From Lachnospiraceae bacterium (GTDB taxonomy: Bacteria > Bacillota > Clostridia > Lachnospirales > Lachnospiraceae), in assembly GCA_910576125.1 (NCBI GenBank), contig CAJTHM010000005.1, forward strand, positions 212,779-276,778: a stretch of 64,000 bases of DNA, written 5' to 3'. The position numbers were made by a program, and so were the translations under genes. How positions within the stretch are numbered: position 1 is the stretch's first letter; each line of letters starts with the position of its first letter. Below the pieces are notes generated by a model. The model was not told where the DNA came from. It searched no databases and saw nothing but the letters and a program-made list of their open reading frames with translations. Shown in pieces: positions 45,751 to 54,704 of this stretch.

Positions 45751-46782
45751 TTATCTTGTAGGGAGCATAATGGAAAATTCCGAACCCTTGCCCGGCTCCG
45801 AAACCACTTTGATATAGCCGCCCTGCCGCATTACGATCTCGCGGGTCAGATACAGGCCGATGCCCACCCCCTGCTCACCGTGCACTTCTTCCTCACGATA
45901 GAAGCGCCGGAAAATAGCGGCCTGATTGCTCTCCGGGATACCCTTGCCGGTATCGGACACGCTCAGTTTTACATACATTTCCCATCGTTCTACTGAAATT
46001 CGGATGGTTCCTCCGGCCGGGGTATATTTCACTGCATTGTCCAGCAGGTTGAACACGGCTTCCGCCGTCCACTTGCTGTCATGGGAAAGGCGAAGCTCCT
46101 CCGGACAGTCCACCGTTACGGATATATTCTTTTTCTCCGCCGCATATACGATGCCGCTTAAGGCCACCGCCAGCGTATCGATCAGCAGGGCGTCTTTCTT
46201 TTCCAGCCGGATCGCCCCGGTTTCCAGCCGGGAAGTTTTCACAAGCGCCTGAAAAAGAAACTCCAGCTTGTCCGTCTGATTCCGGATGCCTTTCAGGAAC
46301 TCCCGCTGTTCTTCTTCTGTGACCGGCTTTGAAAGCAGCGTATCCGTCACCATTTTCAGATTTGCCACCGGTGTTTTCACCTGATGGGAGACATCCGACA
46401 CCAGCCTCTGCAGCTCCTGCCGTTCCGCATCCACCTTCCGCCGGTTCTCCTGCATGATCCCATACAGCCGGGTCAGACGGTGGCTGATACGGGCAAAGAG
46501 CGTTTCACTGTCCCCAGCGCGCACAGGCTCTCCGCTTCCGCTGATCATCTGATCCATTGCCCGGCACAGCTCCCGGGTAAATACGGAAAGCCGTTTGCCA
46601 AAGGCAATCGACAGAAGGAACATCCACGCAAAGGCGCAGAGCATCAGGAGCATGCCACAGGCCAGTATCCACATCTGTCCTGTCACCGCGAAGAAAACCG
46701 CGCAGATGGCCAGCATGGAAACCGCCATACCGCCGCTGACCAGCAGGAATATCCTTTTTACAGAGATCCGCCCCAGATTCAT
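45751..46782 (-). CDS. Intramembrane-sensing histidine kinase (BceS-like)
   Basis: This 343-residue kinase has two helices (about 11-33 and 38-60) with only a few residues between, and His133 in SDVSHQVKTPV. It has the same length and histidine position as the kinase at 6909-7940. ATG 46782 overlaps the regulator stop (ATGA) with GGGAGG before it. The lack of an extracellular domain implies that it senses through the adjacent FtsX permeases. Confidence 0.92.
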   Translation of the reverse strand: MNLGRISVKRIFLLVSGGMAVSMLAICAVFFAVTGQMWILACGMLLMLCAFAWMFLLSIAFGKRLSVFTRELCRAMDQMISGSGEPVRAGDSETLFARISHRLTRLYGIMQENRRKVDAERQELQRLVSDVSHQVKTPVANLKMVTDTLLSKPVTEEEQREFLKGIRNQTDKLEFLFQALVKTSRLETGAIRLEKKDALLIDTLAVALSGIVYAAEKKNISVTVDCPEELRLSHDSKWTAEAVFNLLDNAVKYTPAGGTIRISVERWEMYVKLSVSDTGKGIPESNQAAIFRRFYREEEVHGEQGVGIGLYLTREIVMRQGGYIKVVSEPGKGSEFSIMLPTR

Positions 46783-47468
46783 TTCCTCTCGCCTCCCATC
46801 CACTGATACCCAATCCCGTAAATCGTTTTGATGTAAGCGTCGCCATCAGCCTCAATCTTGCCCCGTATACGGCTGATGGAGGTGGTCAGGGTGTGTTCGT
46901 CCACATAGTTTTCCTCCGCATCCCACAGCCGTTCCAGAAGCCGCTGCCTGGTAAGGATCTGTTTGGGGTTTTTGCAGAACAGGTGCAGCATCTTATACTC
47001 CATGGCGGAAAGGGTAATGGTCTTTCCGTTCAGCGCGGCGGACTGCTCCGAGAAGTCCAGAAACAGCCTGCCGTCATCATAGAAATCCTTTGCCATTCCC
47101 CGGTGTTCCAGCATAGCGAACATGGCCCGTATCTTCCGCAGCAGCGCCCCGACGGAAAAGGGCTTGGTGATATAATCCACCGCACCGACTTCATATCCCC
47201 GGATCTGGTCGCTCTCCTGGTCGTTGGCCGTCAGGAAGATCACCAGCGTGTCCGGGTTCTCCGGCTTTATGAGACTGCACAGGTCATAGCCGCTGCCGTC
47301 CGGCAGGTTGATGTCCAGAAGCACCAAGTCATATTCCGTCTGCGTCAATAACGCGGCGGCTGTGCCTGCATTCAGAGCTGATACGGTATCATAACCCTCG
47401 GAAATCAGGTTGTACGTCAGCGTTTTATTTAAAAGGTCGTCATCCTCTACCAGCAAGATCTTTTTCAT
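46779..47468 (-). CDS. OmpR-family response regulator, Bce-like module
   Basis: This 229-residue regulator has Asp52 in VLLDINLPDG, Lys102 in ITKPF and a winged helix ending YGIGYQW. I chose ATG 47468 because AAAGGAG is 7 bp away; ATG 47474 would be only 1 bp away. It pairs with the kinase that follows and is paralogous to the regulator at 6229-6912. It should bind site D. A partial palindromic-element end lies just upstream. Confidence 0.92.
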   Translation of the reverse strand: MKKILLVEDDDLLNKTLTYNLISEGYDTVSALNAGTAAALLTQTEYDLVLLDINLPDGSGYDLCSLIKPENPDTLVIFLTANDQESDQIRGYEVGAVDYITKPFSVGALLRKIRAMFAMLEHRGMAKDFYDDGRLFLDFSEQSAALNGKTITLSAMEYKMLHLFCKNPKQILTRQRLLERLWDAEENYVDEHTLTTSISRIRGKIEADGDAYIKTIYGIGYQWMGGERK

Positions 47469-47493
47469 ATCCATACTCCTTTAGATTTTATCA

Positions 47494-47512
47494 GGAATTG
47501 TCTGGAAATAAA
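47494..47512. mobile_element. Remnant end of the 100-bp palindromic element
   Basis: GGAATTGTCTGGAAATAA matches the left end of the elements at 32956 and 37522 with small changes. No right end is present, so it is a fragment or a chance match. It lies between the XRE gene and the regulator gene. Confidence 0.4.
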
Positions 47513-47523
47513 TTTGCGAAATT

Positions 47524-47724
47524 CTATTGAAAAACAAAAATTTCTTCAATCGGGGCTTCTACAGCTCTGGAAATATCAACTGCCAGCTTTAATGACGGAT
47601 TATACTGCGCTTTTTCCAGACGCATAATCGTTTCCCGGCGCACACCTACTTTTTCCGCCAATTGCTCCTGTGTCAGGTCTTTCATTTGCCGGTACATTTT
47701 TAATCTGCATTCAAATTCTGCCAT
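47524..47724 (-). CDS. Small XRE-family HTH regulator
   Basis: This 66-residue protein is a single Cro/CI-type helix-turn-helix: [36 protein letters not shown], then [15 protein letters not shown]. Such YozG-like proteins are usually encoded beside a small membrane protein that modulates them. Here the DUF3796-type membrane protein precedes it by 3 bp. Confidence 0.88.
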   Translation of the reverse strand: MAEFECRLKMYRQMKDLTQEQLAEKVGVRRETIMRLEKAQYNPSLKLAVDISRAVEAPIEEIFVFQ

Positions 47725-47727
47725 ATC

Positions 47728-48396
47728 TTATTCCCCGCCTTCCTCTGCCTGGTCGTCATGGTCATACCGGTACAGCAAGTATTCCGAGAGGAAAATCCCC
47801 AGGCCCAATGCAAGGGAAAGGCTAATAATCGCAGCAATCAGGGTGTACTCGAGGTTTCCAAAAAGTTTCCCCTGACAGAGAATGATCAGTGCGGCATGCA
47901 TAACCCCAAAAGTGATCCTATACGCTTTCAGCTTAGCGCGGACAATGTTCTCACGGAAACGCTCATCCATAAATGTTCCTGACATCTTTCCTTCATAGTA
48001 AAAACCAAAAAAACCGAAGAACAGGAAAAACGCAAAGGGAAAAACCGTACCATCCACAGGATATGTCCAGAAACCGGCAAACCCCAAAAATCCCAATACC
48101 CCCAAACACCCCAGCTTTGGATTTATTTTACGGGTGACATCTGTTTCTTTCGCCTGCCTCCGCTTTTTCCCTCCATGGATAAAAAGCATGACAAACAGTG
48201 CGGCAAGATAAACACAAACAAGAAAAATCGAAACAATCATCGGCAAATCCTTTATGTCAAATACATAATCCTTAAAATCCATGGGGACTACCAGACGGGA
48301 ATCATTATAAGCTACCGCATACCATGACGAAAGAAGCGCACTCAACACACAGAATATCCCACAGCCAATCCAAATTTTCTTTTTACTTGTTTTCAT
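47728..48396 (-). CDS. DUF3796-like membrane protein
   Basis: This 222-residue protein has about six helices. A glycine/phenylalanine-rich centre (GCLGVLGFLGFAGFWTYP and FFGFFGFYYEG) and the MDERFRENIVRAKLKAYRI loop recall DUF3796. It is paired with the small XRE regulator downstream, a combination common in Firmicutes. Its role is probably to relay a membrane state to the regulator, which is inferred from context only. Confidence 0.75.
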   Translation of the reverse strand: MKTSKKKIWIGCGIFCVLSALLSSWYAVAYNDSRLVVPMDFKDYVFDIKDLPMIVSIFLVCVYLAALFVMLFIHGGKKRRQAKETDVTRKINPKLGCLGVLGFLGFAGFWTYPVDGTVFPFAFFLFFGFFGFYYEGKMSGTFMDERFRENIVRAKLKAYRITFGVMHAALIILCQGKLFGNLEYTLIAAIISLSLALGLGIFLSEYLLYRYDHDDQAEEGGE

Positions 48397-48610
48397 TGTA
48401 ATCCTCCTATTTTTTGTGATGTTTTTGTCTCTTTATATGACAAATATATCACTTGCCTTTCTTTCTGTCAATAGGAAAGAGAGAAATATATCCGGCCTGG
48501 CGCTCTCTGCCTACCCCACGCTCCTGGCACCCGTCATAATCAGATGGACAGGGTTCCTTCACCCTTCTGAATTTTATACTGCTTAACGATTTCACCTGCC
48601 GTGAAACCAG

Positions 48611-48673
48611 ACTGCATAACGCTGACTGGTTCAATCGCATGATTACATTAGGCAGTATTCAGCGTTATGCAGT
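48611..48673. repeat. 15-bp perfect inverted repeat around 33 bp
   Basis: ACTGCATAACGCTGA (48611-48625) and TCAGCGTTATGCAGT (48659-48673) are exact complements. The spacer has no obvious feature. A degenerate copy of the arm (ACTGCTTAACG) lies at about 48580. It sits between divergent genes and upstream of the GntR promoter. Confidence 0.7.
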
Positions 48674-48686
48674 ATATATTCCCCTC

Positions 48687-48736
48687 TTGACAGCCGCTAT
48701 GTGTTGTATTATACTGTATTTATCGAAGTAATACAG
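48687..48736 (+). promoter_or_regulatory. Promoter and operator of the GntR/ABC operon
   Basis: TTGACA (48687-48692), 17 bp, TATACT (48710-48715) is close to consensus. A dyad CTGTATT (48714-48720) facing AATACAG (48730-48736) overlaps the -10 and start region, the expected place for a GntR-type repressor. Confidence 0.78.
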
Positions 48737-48761
48737 TTAGGGACAGAAAGGCGGTGGGACT

Positions 48762-49136
48762 TTGGAAATTGTCGTGAGCAACAAAACAAGTCGCCCTCTG
48801 TATGAGCAAATTTCAACACAAATTAAATCGCAGATTATGAATGGCGAACTGAAAGCCGGAGAAGCGCTTCCCTCTATCCGTTCTCTTGCAAAATCCTTGC
48901 AGATTAGTGTCTTGACGGTACAAAAGGCATACGACCTTCTTCAAACAGACGGTTTTATAGAAACGACAGCCGGAAAAGGCTGCTATGTATCAGTGCAAAA
49001 CCAGGATTTTTATCTGGAAGAACAGCAGAAAAAAATAGAGGAACGATTTAATGAGGCTATTGAGATAGCCCGCACAAGCGGAATACCGCTTAATAAATTA
49101 CTCAATTTATTGACACTATTGTATGAGGAGGATTGA
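48762..49136 (+). CDS. GntR-family regulator, YtrA type
   Basis: This 124-residue protein has the GntR winged helix (RPLYEQISTQIKSQIMNGEL, LPSIRSLAKSLQISVLTVQK) and only a short helical tail, the YtrA subfamily layout. It uses a TTG start at 48762 behind AAGGCGGTGG. YtrA-type regulators repress their own ABC operon and respond to cell-wall antibiotics such as those binding lipid II. The dyad at 48714-48736 is the likely operator. The ATPase gene follows after 2 bp. Confidence 0.9.
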   Translation: MEIVVSNKTSRPLYEQISTQIKSQIMNGELKAGEALPSIRSLAKSLQISVLTVQKAYDLLQTDGFIETTAGKGCYVSVQNQDFYLEEQQKKIEERFNEAIEIARTSGIPLNKLLNLLTLLYEED

Positions 49137-49138
49137 CA

Positions 49139-49990
49139 ATGAACAATGCTTTGATTATTTCAGGTCTTACCAAAACATATAAAGATTTTGTTTTGGACAA
49201 TGTTTCCTTCAGCGTCCCAAGCGGCTCTATCGTCGGGCTGATCGGAGAAAATGGCGCAGGGAAAAGCACGACAATCAATGCGGTTTTGGGGCTTATCCAA
49301 AAAGAAGACGGTTATGTTTCGGTATTTGGAAAAGATGGACTGGACAATGAAACAAAAGAACAGATTGGAGCAGTATTTGACGGAAGCAACTACCCGGAAA
49401 TTCTTTCTCCCAGGAAAATCAACCGGATAATGAAAAATATCTATGGCTCATGGGACGAGCAGGCCTATTTCCGGCTGCTGAAACAATTTTCTTTGCCCCT
49501 TGATAAGCAGATCAAACAGTTTTCCAAGGGGATGAAAATGAAGCTGGCTATCTCCGTTGCCCTTTCACACCATTCTAAGCTGCTGATTCTGGACGAAGCA
49601 ACCAGCGGGCTCGACCCTGTTATCCGGGACGATATTCTGGATATGCTTTTGGACTTTGTGCAGGACGAAGAACACTCCATACTGGTATCTTCCCACATTA
49701 CCAGCGATTTAGAAAAAATTGCCGATTACATTGTTTTTATCCACGAGGGAAAAGTTGTTTTTTCCAAACCGAAAGATGAACTGATTGAGCAATATGGCGT
49801 TATAAAATGCGGAGCGGCGCAATTTGACGCATTGGATAAATCGGATATTATCACATACAGAAAAATGGATTATGAATGGCAGATTTTGGTTTCTGAACGG
49901 GATAAAATGCAGAAAAAATATCCGAAAGCATTGATTGTACCGGCCACGATTGATGAAATTATGCTTCTCTATGTAAAGGGGGAAAGATGA
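49139..49990 (+). CDS. ABC ATPase of the YtrA-type operon
   Basis: This 283-residue ATPase has Walker A GENGAGKST (36-44), signature FSKGMKMKL (128-136), Walker B LLILDE and a C-terminal extension of about 70 residues. The region where a Q-loop would be reads VFDGSNYPE. It resembles the YtrB/YtrE and BcrA-like class. ATG 49139 has GAGGAGG; the in-frame TTG at 49133 lies over the regulator stop. It overlaps the permease by 4 bp. Confidence 0.9.
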   Translation: MNNALIISGLTKTYKDFVLDNVSFSVPSGSIVGLIGENGAGKSTTINAVLGLIQKEDGYVSVFGKDGLDNETKEQIGAVFDGSNYPEILSPRKINRIMKNIYGSWDEQAYFRLLKQFSLPLDKQIKQFSKGMKMKLAISVALSHHSKLLILDEATSGLDPVIRDDILDMLLDFVQDEEHSILVSSHITSDLEKIADYIVFIHEGKVVFSKPKDELIEQYGVIKCGAAQFDALDKSDIITYRKMDYEWQILVSERDKMQKKYPKALIVPATIDEIMLLYVKGER

Positions 49991-50619
49991 TGAAAGGCGT
50001 TTTACTAAAAGACTTCTATATTGCAAAGAGCAATATCCTTGTAACTATCGTCAGCTTGATCGTTTTAGGTTTTGGATTATCTTTTCTGCTGGAAACAAGC
50101 GCACTTCTGATTTTGGCCCCGGTAGCTTCCACAACAGCGGCTTTTATCAGCATCACAAGCGACGCAGGCTCAAAATGGAATAAAAATGTGATTGCCATGC
50201 CCGTGTCAAGAAATCAGATTATCAGCGAGAAATTTATCTTTTATATCCTGCTTGCGGCAGCCGGTCTGATGACAGCGCTTATTCCATGCATTGTGCTTAT
50301 GTTGGCGGGAGCAGATATAACCGTTCATTCTTTGTGCTTATATGCTGCTATCGGTATGAGTGCTACTTTATTGGCGGGCGGCATCAGCTTACCATGTGCC
50401 TATTTGTTTGACCCGGAAAAATCCCAGGTTGTCTTCATGATGTCCTTTATGGCATCGACAGGCATTATTGTTGGGCTTGTGCTTCTCACAAATCTCTTTA
50501 TTCCTGTAAAAAACAATATCCTGTTGGCTTTTAATATCGTTCTTGTCATTTCCGGTGTTTGTTTTTTCATTTCATACCGAATTGCGGCGGCGGTATATCA
50601 AAATCGGGATATCGTCTGA
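49987..50619 (+). CDS. ABC-2 permease of the YtrA-type operon
   Basis: This 210-residue membrane protein has six helices after MKGVLLKDFYIAKSN, an opening typical of ABC-2 permeases of BcrB/YtrC size. It overlaps the ATPase stop. Together with the GntR regulator it forms a compact three-gene stress-response transporter. Confidence 0.85.
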   Translation: MMKGVLLKDFYIAKSNILVTIVSLIVLGFGLSFLLETSALLILAPVASTTAAFISITSDAGSKWNKNVIAMPVSRNQIISEKFIFYILLAAAGLMTALIPCIVLMLAGADITVHSLCLYAAIGMSATLLAGGISLPCAYLFDPEKSQVVFMMSFMASTGIIVGLVLLTNLFIPVKNNILLAFNIVLVISGVCFFISYRIAAAVYQNRDIV

Positions 50620-51114
50620 TAACGCAGCAGCAAAACAGCAGATCCAGCCGAGCCAGATGGTTATATGACGGCAGAGCTGTCCATCCTTTACAAAAATGAG
50701 CATGCTGCACTCTCACACTGCAGATTTCCAAAGATGCTCCTGCCCTGCCTGTCTGGTGATGCCCGGCTGATATCTCAAAGCTGCCACCTTCTCTCCGGGA
50801 AGCCGAACCATGTTTTCAGGTCATCTGACCCCTATGCTGCTAAGCCATCCCTCCATGGCATCCCTGGAAGTTCCCGCTTCAAACCGCCGGCCCTCTGCCC
50901 ACTCCACGGTGTCAGGGCAGAGGGCATGAAGATTGGTGGCGCTGGAGCCAATCCCGCCGCTAGGAGAGGTACAGAACGAAACCTTTCCACATCTTTATAT
51001 TCTCCTAATCTGCCTGACTGAAATCTAACCACTGTTCCCAAACCAATTTGTTTTTTATGACATCTCACCCCTCCATACTTACAACCCAAAATCCGAATTA
51101 TAGTCACTCAATAA
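50620..51114. other. Gene-free stretch with a strong hairpin
   Basis: No gene is supported on either strand; the ORFs here lack ribosome sites and protein-like composition. GCCCTCTGCCC (50890-50900) and GGGCAGAGGGC (50915-50925) form a perfect 11-bp GC-rich hairpin with a 14-base loop that can itself pair. GATTGG and CCAATC (about 50931-50953) form a smaller one. The hairpins may belong to the decayed IS that follows or to an RNA. Confidence 0.45.
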
Positions 51115-51770
51115 TCAGCCCCCGAGTAACCCCAGCTTCGTCAGGAACAGCCGGTCACGTTCGATAGTTTCTGTTTTCCAACGTGCTTTGCCTATATTTG
51201 TATTGACAGTCGTTTCCTGAATGGCATCGAACCAGTCAAACAGTTTTGCCACGGACATACCATTCAACCAATCAAGGAGTGCTTTTTCTTTTTTGAAGGT
51301 TTCTGAACTGTCATGTGACGGATCCCCAGTGGGAACTGCCAGGGAGCTTTTTACGCGGTTCAGTTCCTTCTGAAAAAACACTTCATAGCCATATGCAACA
51401 AACTGGCAGAAAAATCGGCCTTCAAGCGATTCGGTTGTTTTGGATCTTGTTATGTGGGCATCATTATACTGTGATACTGGAAACACTTCTGAGATACAGA
51501 GATATCCTGTCCCAGATCCTTCATCAGAGAATAACAGGTATCCTCGGAAAGCCCTTCACGGTAAGGAAGCGTATGGCTGATCTGCCATTCCTCAATCCGC
51601 CGGATCGGCTTATCCGGGGATTTTTTGCCAAGCAGCTTACTGGATACATGCTCGTTATACCTTTTCTCCGGATTGTATCGCGTTGTTACTTCATAGATAT
51701 AAATGTCTCCATTCGATTGCAGGCGCTCGACACGTTTTACCTTGGGATTACCGGACGCTTTTCTGGACAT
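51115..51770 (-). pseudogene. Decayed IS4/IS1634-like transposase
   Basis: Two overlapping frames carry the ends of a transposase. The N-terminal part (51770-51450) has SNGDIYIYEVTTRYNPEK, the usual opening of IS1634-type transposases. The C-terminal part (51486-51115) has SLEGRFFCQFVAYGYEVFF, like the final helical part of the same family. The DDE catalytic core between them is missing, so the copy is internally deleted and frameshifted. No terminal inverted repeats were found. Confidence 0.65.
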
Positions 51771-51904
51771 GGAATTACTCTTTTTTATTTAGTGCCTATA
51801 TTTTACCATGAACACTAAACACAATCAATTGCTTTATATCCCAGAAATTCCTATTTTTCAATAAAACTCGTAGTTCTACCCATTCATTTTAGTATCTCTC
51901 TTTA

Positions 51905-52024
51905 TCAGCAAACTGCCTGAAGACTGGAAAAATCGTTTCCAAATGCCCAAGGCGGCGTAATTTCTGGTAGTATGCCTAATTTTAGTATGCGAAGTATGAG
52001 AAGTATTTTTCGCTTTATTCTCAT
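51905..52024 (-). CDS. Candidate 39-residue peptide
   Basis: ATG 52024 follows AAGGAGATGTAGAACG and encodes a basic, leucine/isoleucine-rich N-terminal half (RIKRKILLILRILKLGILPE) and a polar tail ending LQAVC. The ribosome site is good, but the ORF is short and unmatched. It lies between the decayed transposase and the second immunity transporter. The rest of 51771-52213 shows no gene. Confidence 0.35.
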   Translation of the reverse strand: MRIKRKILLILRILKLGILPEITPPWAFGNDFSSLQAVC

Positions 52025-52213
52025 CGTTCTACATCTCCTTGTCTTTAAACTATCGTTTCATTTTTCTCCTATCACTCCAACAAAAGTTACAGCAAAAACA
52101 GCAGCCCTGGTTTCCAAAGCTGCTGCATCAATGCACCCAAATATGTCTGCTATACAACGGCTTTTTTCTTTTGCCGTTGTACGGCAGATTTACAATACGG
52201 ATATTTTACACAA

Positions 52214-52957
52214 TTAATAAATACTCTTTTTGTTTTTACGGCTTAATCCGTTCAAAATCAAAACTGCAAGAACCATACAAACTATCAGAATAACTAAGCT
52301 GGCTGCTTTGTTTCCGATTGTTGCTTCATAATATCCTGAAAGCTGGAACACCGCAGTAATCGGGTAAACAGTTTTCAAAGTTTCAGACATACTTGCAAAC
52401 AGACCGGCAAAGGAATAGATTTCAGTAAATACCAAAGCAAGCCAATACCCTTTTTTTATACGGGCTACTAATGCCACAATCGGTGAAATAGCAAGAAATA
52501 CGCCAATACCATTTACAAAATAGGTAAAAAGGAAGCCCCATACTGTCTGAATAGATAATGTTCCGAAATGCATTATAGCTTCAACCGCAAAAGTAATTAC
52601 AAACAGCAGAAGATAAATCAAAATACTGAAAACCATTGCAACAATCATTTTAACAACAGTCAGTTTCGCTTCATCTACTGGCACAAGCCGCAGTGATTTC
52701 AGAGTATCTTCCTGTTCCTCCCGGCAAATCATATAGCTAGCTAACAATGCAATGACAGCCGGAAGCACAAAAAAGGTTGCCAAAGACTGTGCGGCAGTCA
52801 TAAACCAGCCAGCCCCATCTATATATCGTGAACCCTTAAATACAAACTGCCCTTCTGCAAAGACGATAACAGCAATCATAACCACCGCAAAGACAGCAAT
52901 CCAAACGATTTTAGAATGACGAAGTTTTCGGCGTTCAGCCCAAAGTAATTGTTTCAT
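52214..52957 (-). CDS. LanE/G-like ABC-2 permease
   Basis: This 247-residue protein has six helices; the start KQLLWAERRKLRHSKIVWI is the usual opening of lantibiotic immunity permeases. ATG 52957 has AGGTGGG; the GTG at 52966 is less likely. It is the last of the second LanFEG-like operon and lies 10 bp after another permease. Confidence 0.83.
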   Translation of the reverse strand: MKQLLWAERRKLRHSKIVWIAVFAVVMIAVIVFAEGQFVFKGSRYIDGAGWFMTAAQSLATFFVLPAVIALLASYMICREEQEDTLKSLRLVPVDEAKLTVVKMIVAMVFSILIYLLLFVITFAVEAIMHFGTLSIQTVWGFLFTYFVNGIGVFLAISPIVALVARIKKGYWLALVFTEIYSFAGLFASMSETLKTVYPITAVFQLSGYYEATIGNKAASLVILIVCMVLAVLILNGLSRKNKKSIY

Positions 52958-52967
52958 ACTACCCACC

Positions 52968-53699
52968 TCACTTTCTTTTTCCTAAAGCCAATATAGCCAA
53001 CGCCACTGAACCCGCACACCATATAGTAATACATATTAATGCCGCCGGAATATTAAGAGTTTGTGCCAAAACTACACCGGGAATATCACCCATGACAATG
53101 GCGCTCATACTGGATAGAGGGTGCAGATACATATTAACCATAAGCAGAATAAAACCAAGGAACGTATAAACCAGCGTTACGCATACTGGAAATATATAAC
53201 TTTTTCCAGCAGCCGCAACCGCCAAAAGCGGCATTATGGCGAATGCGGTTAATATAGCAATTTCCATACATTTTTTCAGCAAGTAACAAAAACTGCCCCA
53301 TTCAAATGTTATATAACCGGGAAGCATACCAAAAAGCACAGACAATCCGGCTGTGAGCAACATAAAACAAACGGAATAAGACAGCACAATAATAAATTTA
53401 CTAAAAAAATATTCCGCCTTGCTAATCGGTATAATCCACAACTGTTTAAGCATATCATTTTGGTGTTCATCATACATAAGCATAGTGGAAAATACCCCCA
53501 ATACGACAGGAAGTATAATCCAAGGCGTATAGCTGAACGCAGTCCATTTATAAAATTGTATTGTGTCTACGCCTGCTTCCCTGAACCCACTAAAATAAAA
53601 GATTGCAAGAAATGGCATGAGAAGAGCTGCCAGCAGCATTAACAGGATAAACTTTCTACGGCGCAGTTTTAGAAATTCTGTCTGTATCAATTTAAGCAA
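52968..53699 (-). CDS. LanE/G-like ABC-2 permease
   Basis: This 243-residue protein begins at TTG 53699 (LLKLIQTEFLKLRRRKF) behind GGGGGAG, overlapping the ATPase stop by 8 bp. The open frame reaches 53777, but that part lies within the ATPase gene. Six helices are predicted. With the previous permease it would form a heterodimeric channel for the ATPase at 53692-54615. Confidence 0.83.
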   Translation of the reverse strand: MLKLIQTEFLKLRRRKFILLMLLAALLMPFLAIFYFSGFREAGVDTIQFYKWTAFSYTPWIILPVVLGVFSTMLMYDEHQNDMLKQLWIIPISKAEYFFSKFIIVLSYSVCFMLLTAGLSVLFGMLPGYITFEWGSFCYLLKKCMEIAILTAFAIMPLLAVAAAGKSYIFPVCVTLVYTFLGFILLMVNMYLHPLSSMSAIVMGDIPGVVLAQTLNIPAALICITIWCAGSVALAILALGKRK

Positions 53700-54615
53700 T
53701 GCCTTCTCCCCCTGTAATTTTTTTGAAATAGTCCTCCAATGTGTCATTACATAATTGTGAACTGATAACAGCCACATCCTGCACTACAAGAGCCTTATTG
53801 ACAGCCGCCATATCCAATGACGCATTATAAATCCGCAGGGAATGGTCATCCTGTACGGAATAATCTGTAACTCCGAATTGCCTTTCCAAAACAAGAGAAG
53901 TTTTCGGAATATCAGAAACTTGCAGAAGTATATATTTACTGTTTTTTCTTTTCAGTGTTTCCATGCTGTTTTCTTCCAGTAAGACACCGTGGTCAATAAT
54001 GCCAATATCATCAGCCAACAATGCAATCTCGGACAGGATATGGCTGGAAATGTGGATTGTTTTCCCTCGCTCGGTGCTCAAGTCTTTAATAAAATCCCTT
54101 ACTTCTGCAATGCCGATAGGGTCAAGACCATTCGTAGGCTCGTCTAAAATCAACAGCTCCGGATCATGCAAAATAGCATTTGCAATACCAAGACGCTGCT
54201 TCATTCCAAGAGAATATTTGCTGAACAGCTTTTTATCCCGGTAAGGGAGTCCGACAATATCCAAAGCATTTTTTACAGCATTGGGGGCAGCAGTGCCACG
54301 CAGCTTCGCAAATATTTCAAGGTTTTCCGTACCCGTCAGGTTTGGGTAGAAGCCGGGTGTTTCAATAATAGCCCCAATCCGGGGATATACCCGTTTTTCC
54401 CTTCCTTTGATATTTTGTCCGAACACATCTATTTCCCCAGAAGTAACAGGGGTTAATCCCAAAATCATTTTCATTATTGTGGTTTTGCCAGCTCCATTAC
54501 GCCCCAGCAGTCCGTATATCCGCCCTTTTTCTACATGGATATTAACAGCATCGACCGCTGTCTGCTCACCATATTTTTTTGTTAACCGCTTTGTTTCAAT
54601 CACATAGCTGCACAT
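53692..54615 (-). CDS. LanF-like lantibiotic immunity ABC ATPase
   Basis: This 307-residue ATPase has Walker A GRNGAGKTT (38-46), signature YSLGMKQRL (134-142) and Walker B LLILDE. It has an E-loop, IIETPGFYPNLTG with Glu85, where other ABC proteins have Gln. A C-terminal extension of about 70 residues is longer than in the LanF-like protein at 12.9 kb. GAGGAAAT precedes the start. Transport of lantibiotics or similar peptides is likely, given the E-loop and the two following permeases. Confidence 0.9.
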   Translation of the reverse strand: MCSYVIETKRLTKKYGEQTAVDAVNIHVEKGRIYGLLGRNGAGKTTIMKMILGLTPVTSGEIDVFGQNIKGREKRVYPRIGAIIETPGFYPNLTGTENLEIFAKLRGTAAPNAVKNALDIVGLPYRDKKLFSKYSLGMKQRLGIANAILHDPELLILDEPTNGLDPIGIAEVRDFIKDLSTERGKTIHISSHILSEIALLADDIGIIDHGVLLEENSMETLKRKNSKYILLQVSDIPKTSLVLERQFGVTDYSVQDDHSLRIYNASLDMAAVNKALVVQDVAVISSQLCNDTLEDYFKKITGGEGIA

Positions 54616-54704
54616 AATATTTCCTCACTTTCTTAATTATCGTGGTCTTTCTAAATCACATAGTTATACAAGTTTCCGCTTGCTGAATAGTTGGTAAAAA
54701 CTCT

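Noticed and set aside
50665..51021. 118-codon plus-strand ORF after the GntR/ABC operon
   Set aside because: It has no ribosome site, a proline/serine-rich composition and crosses a strong hairpin; more likely non-coding.
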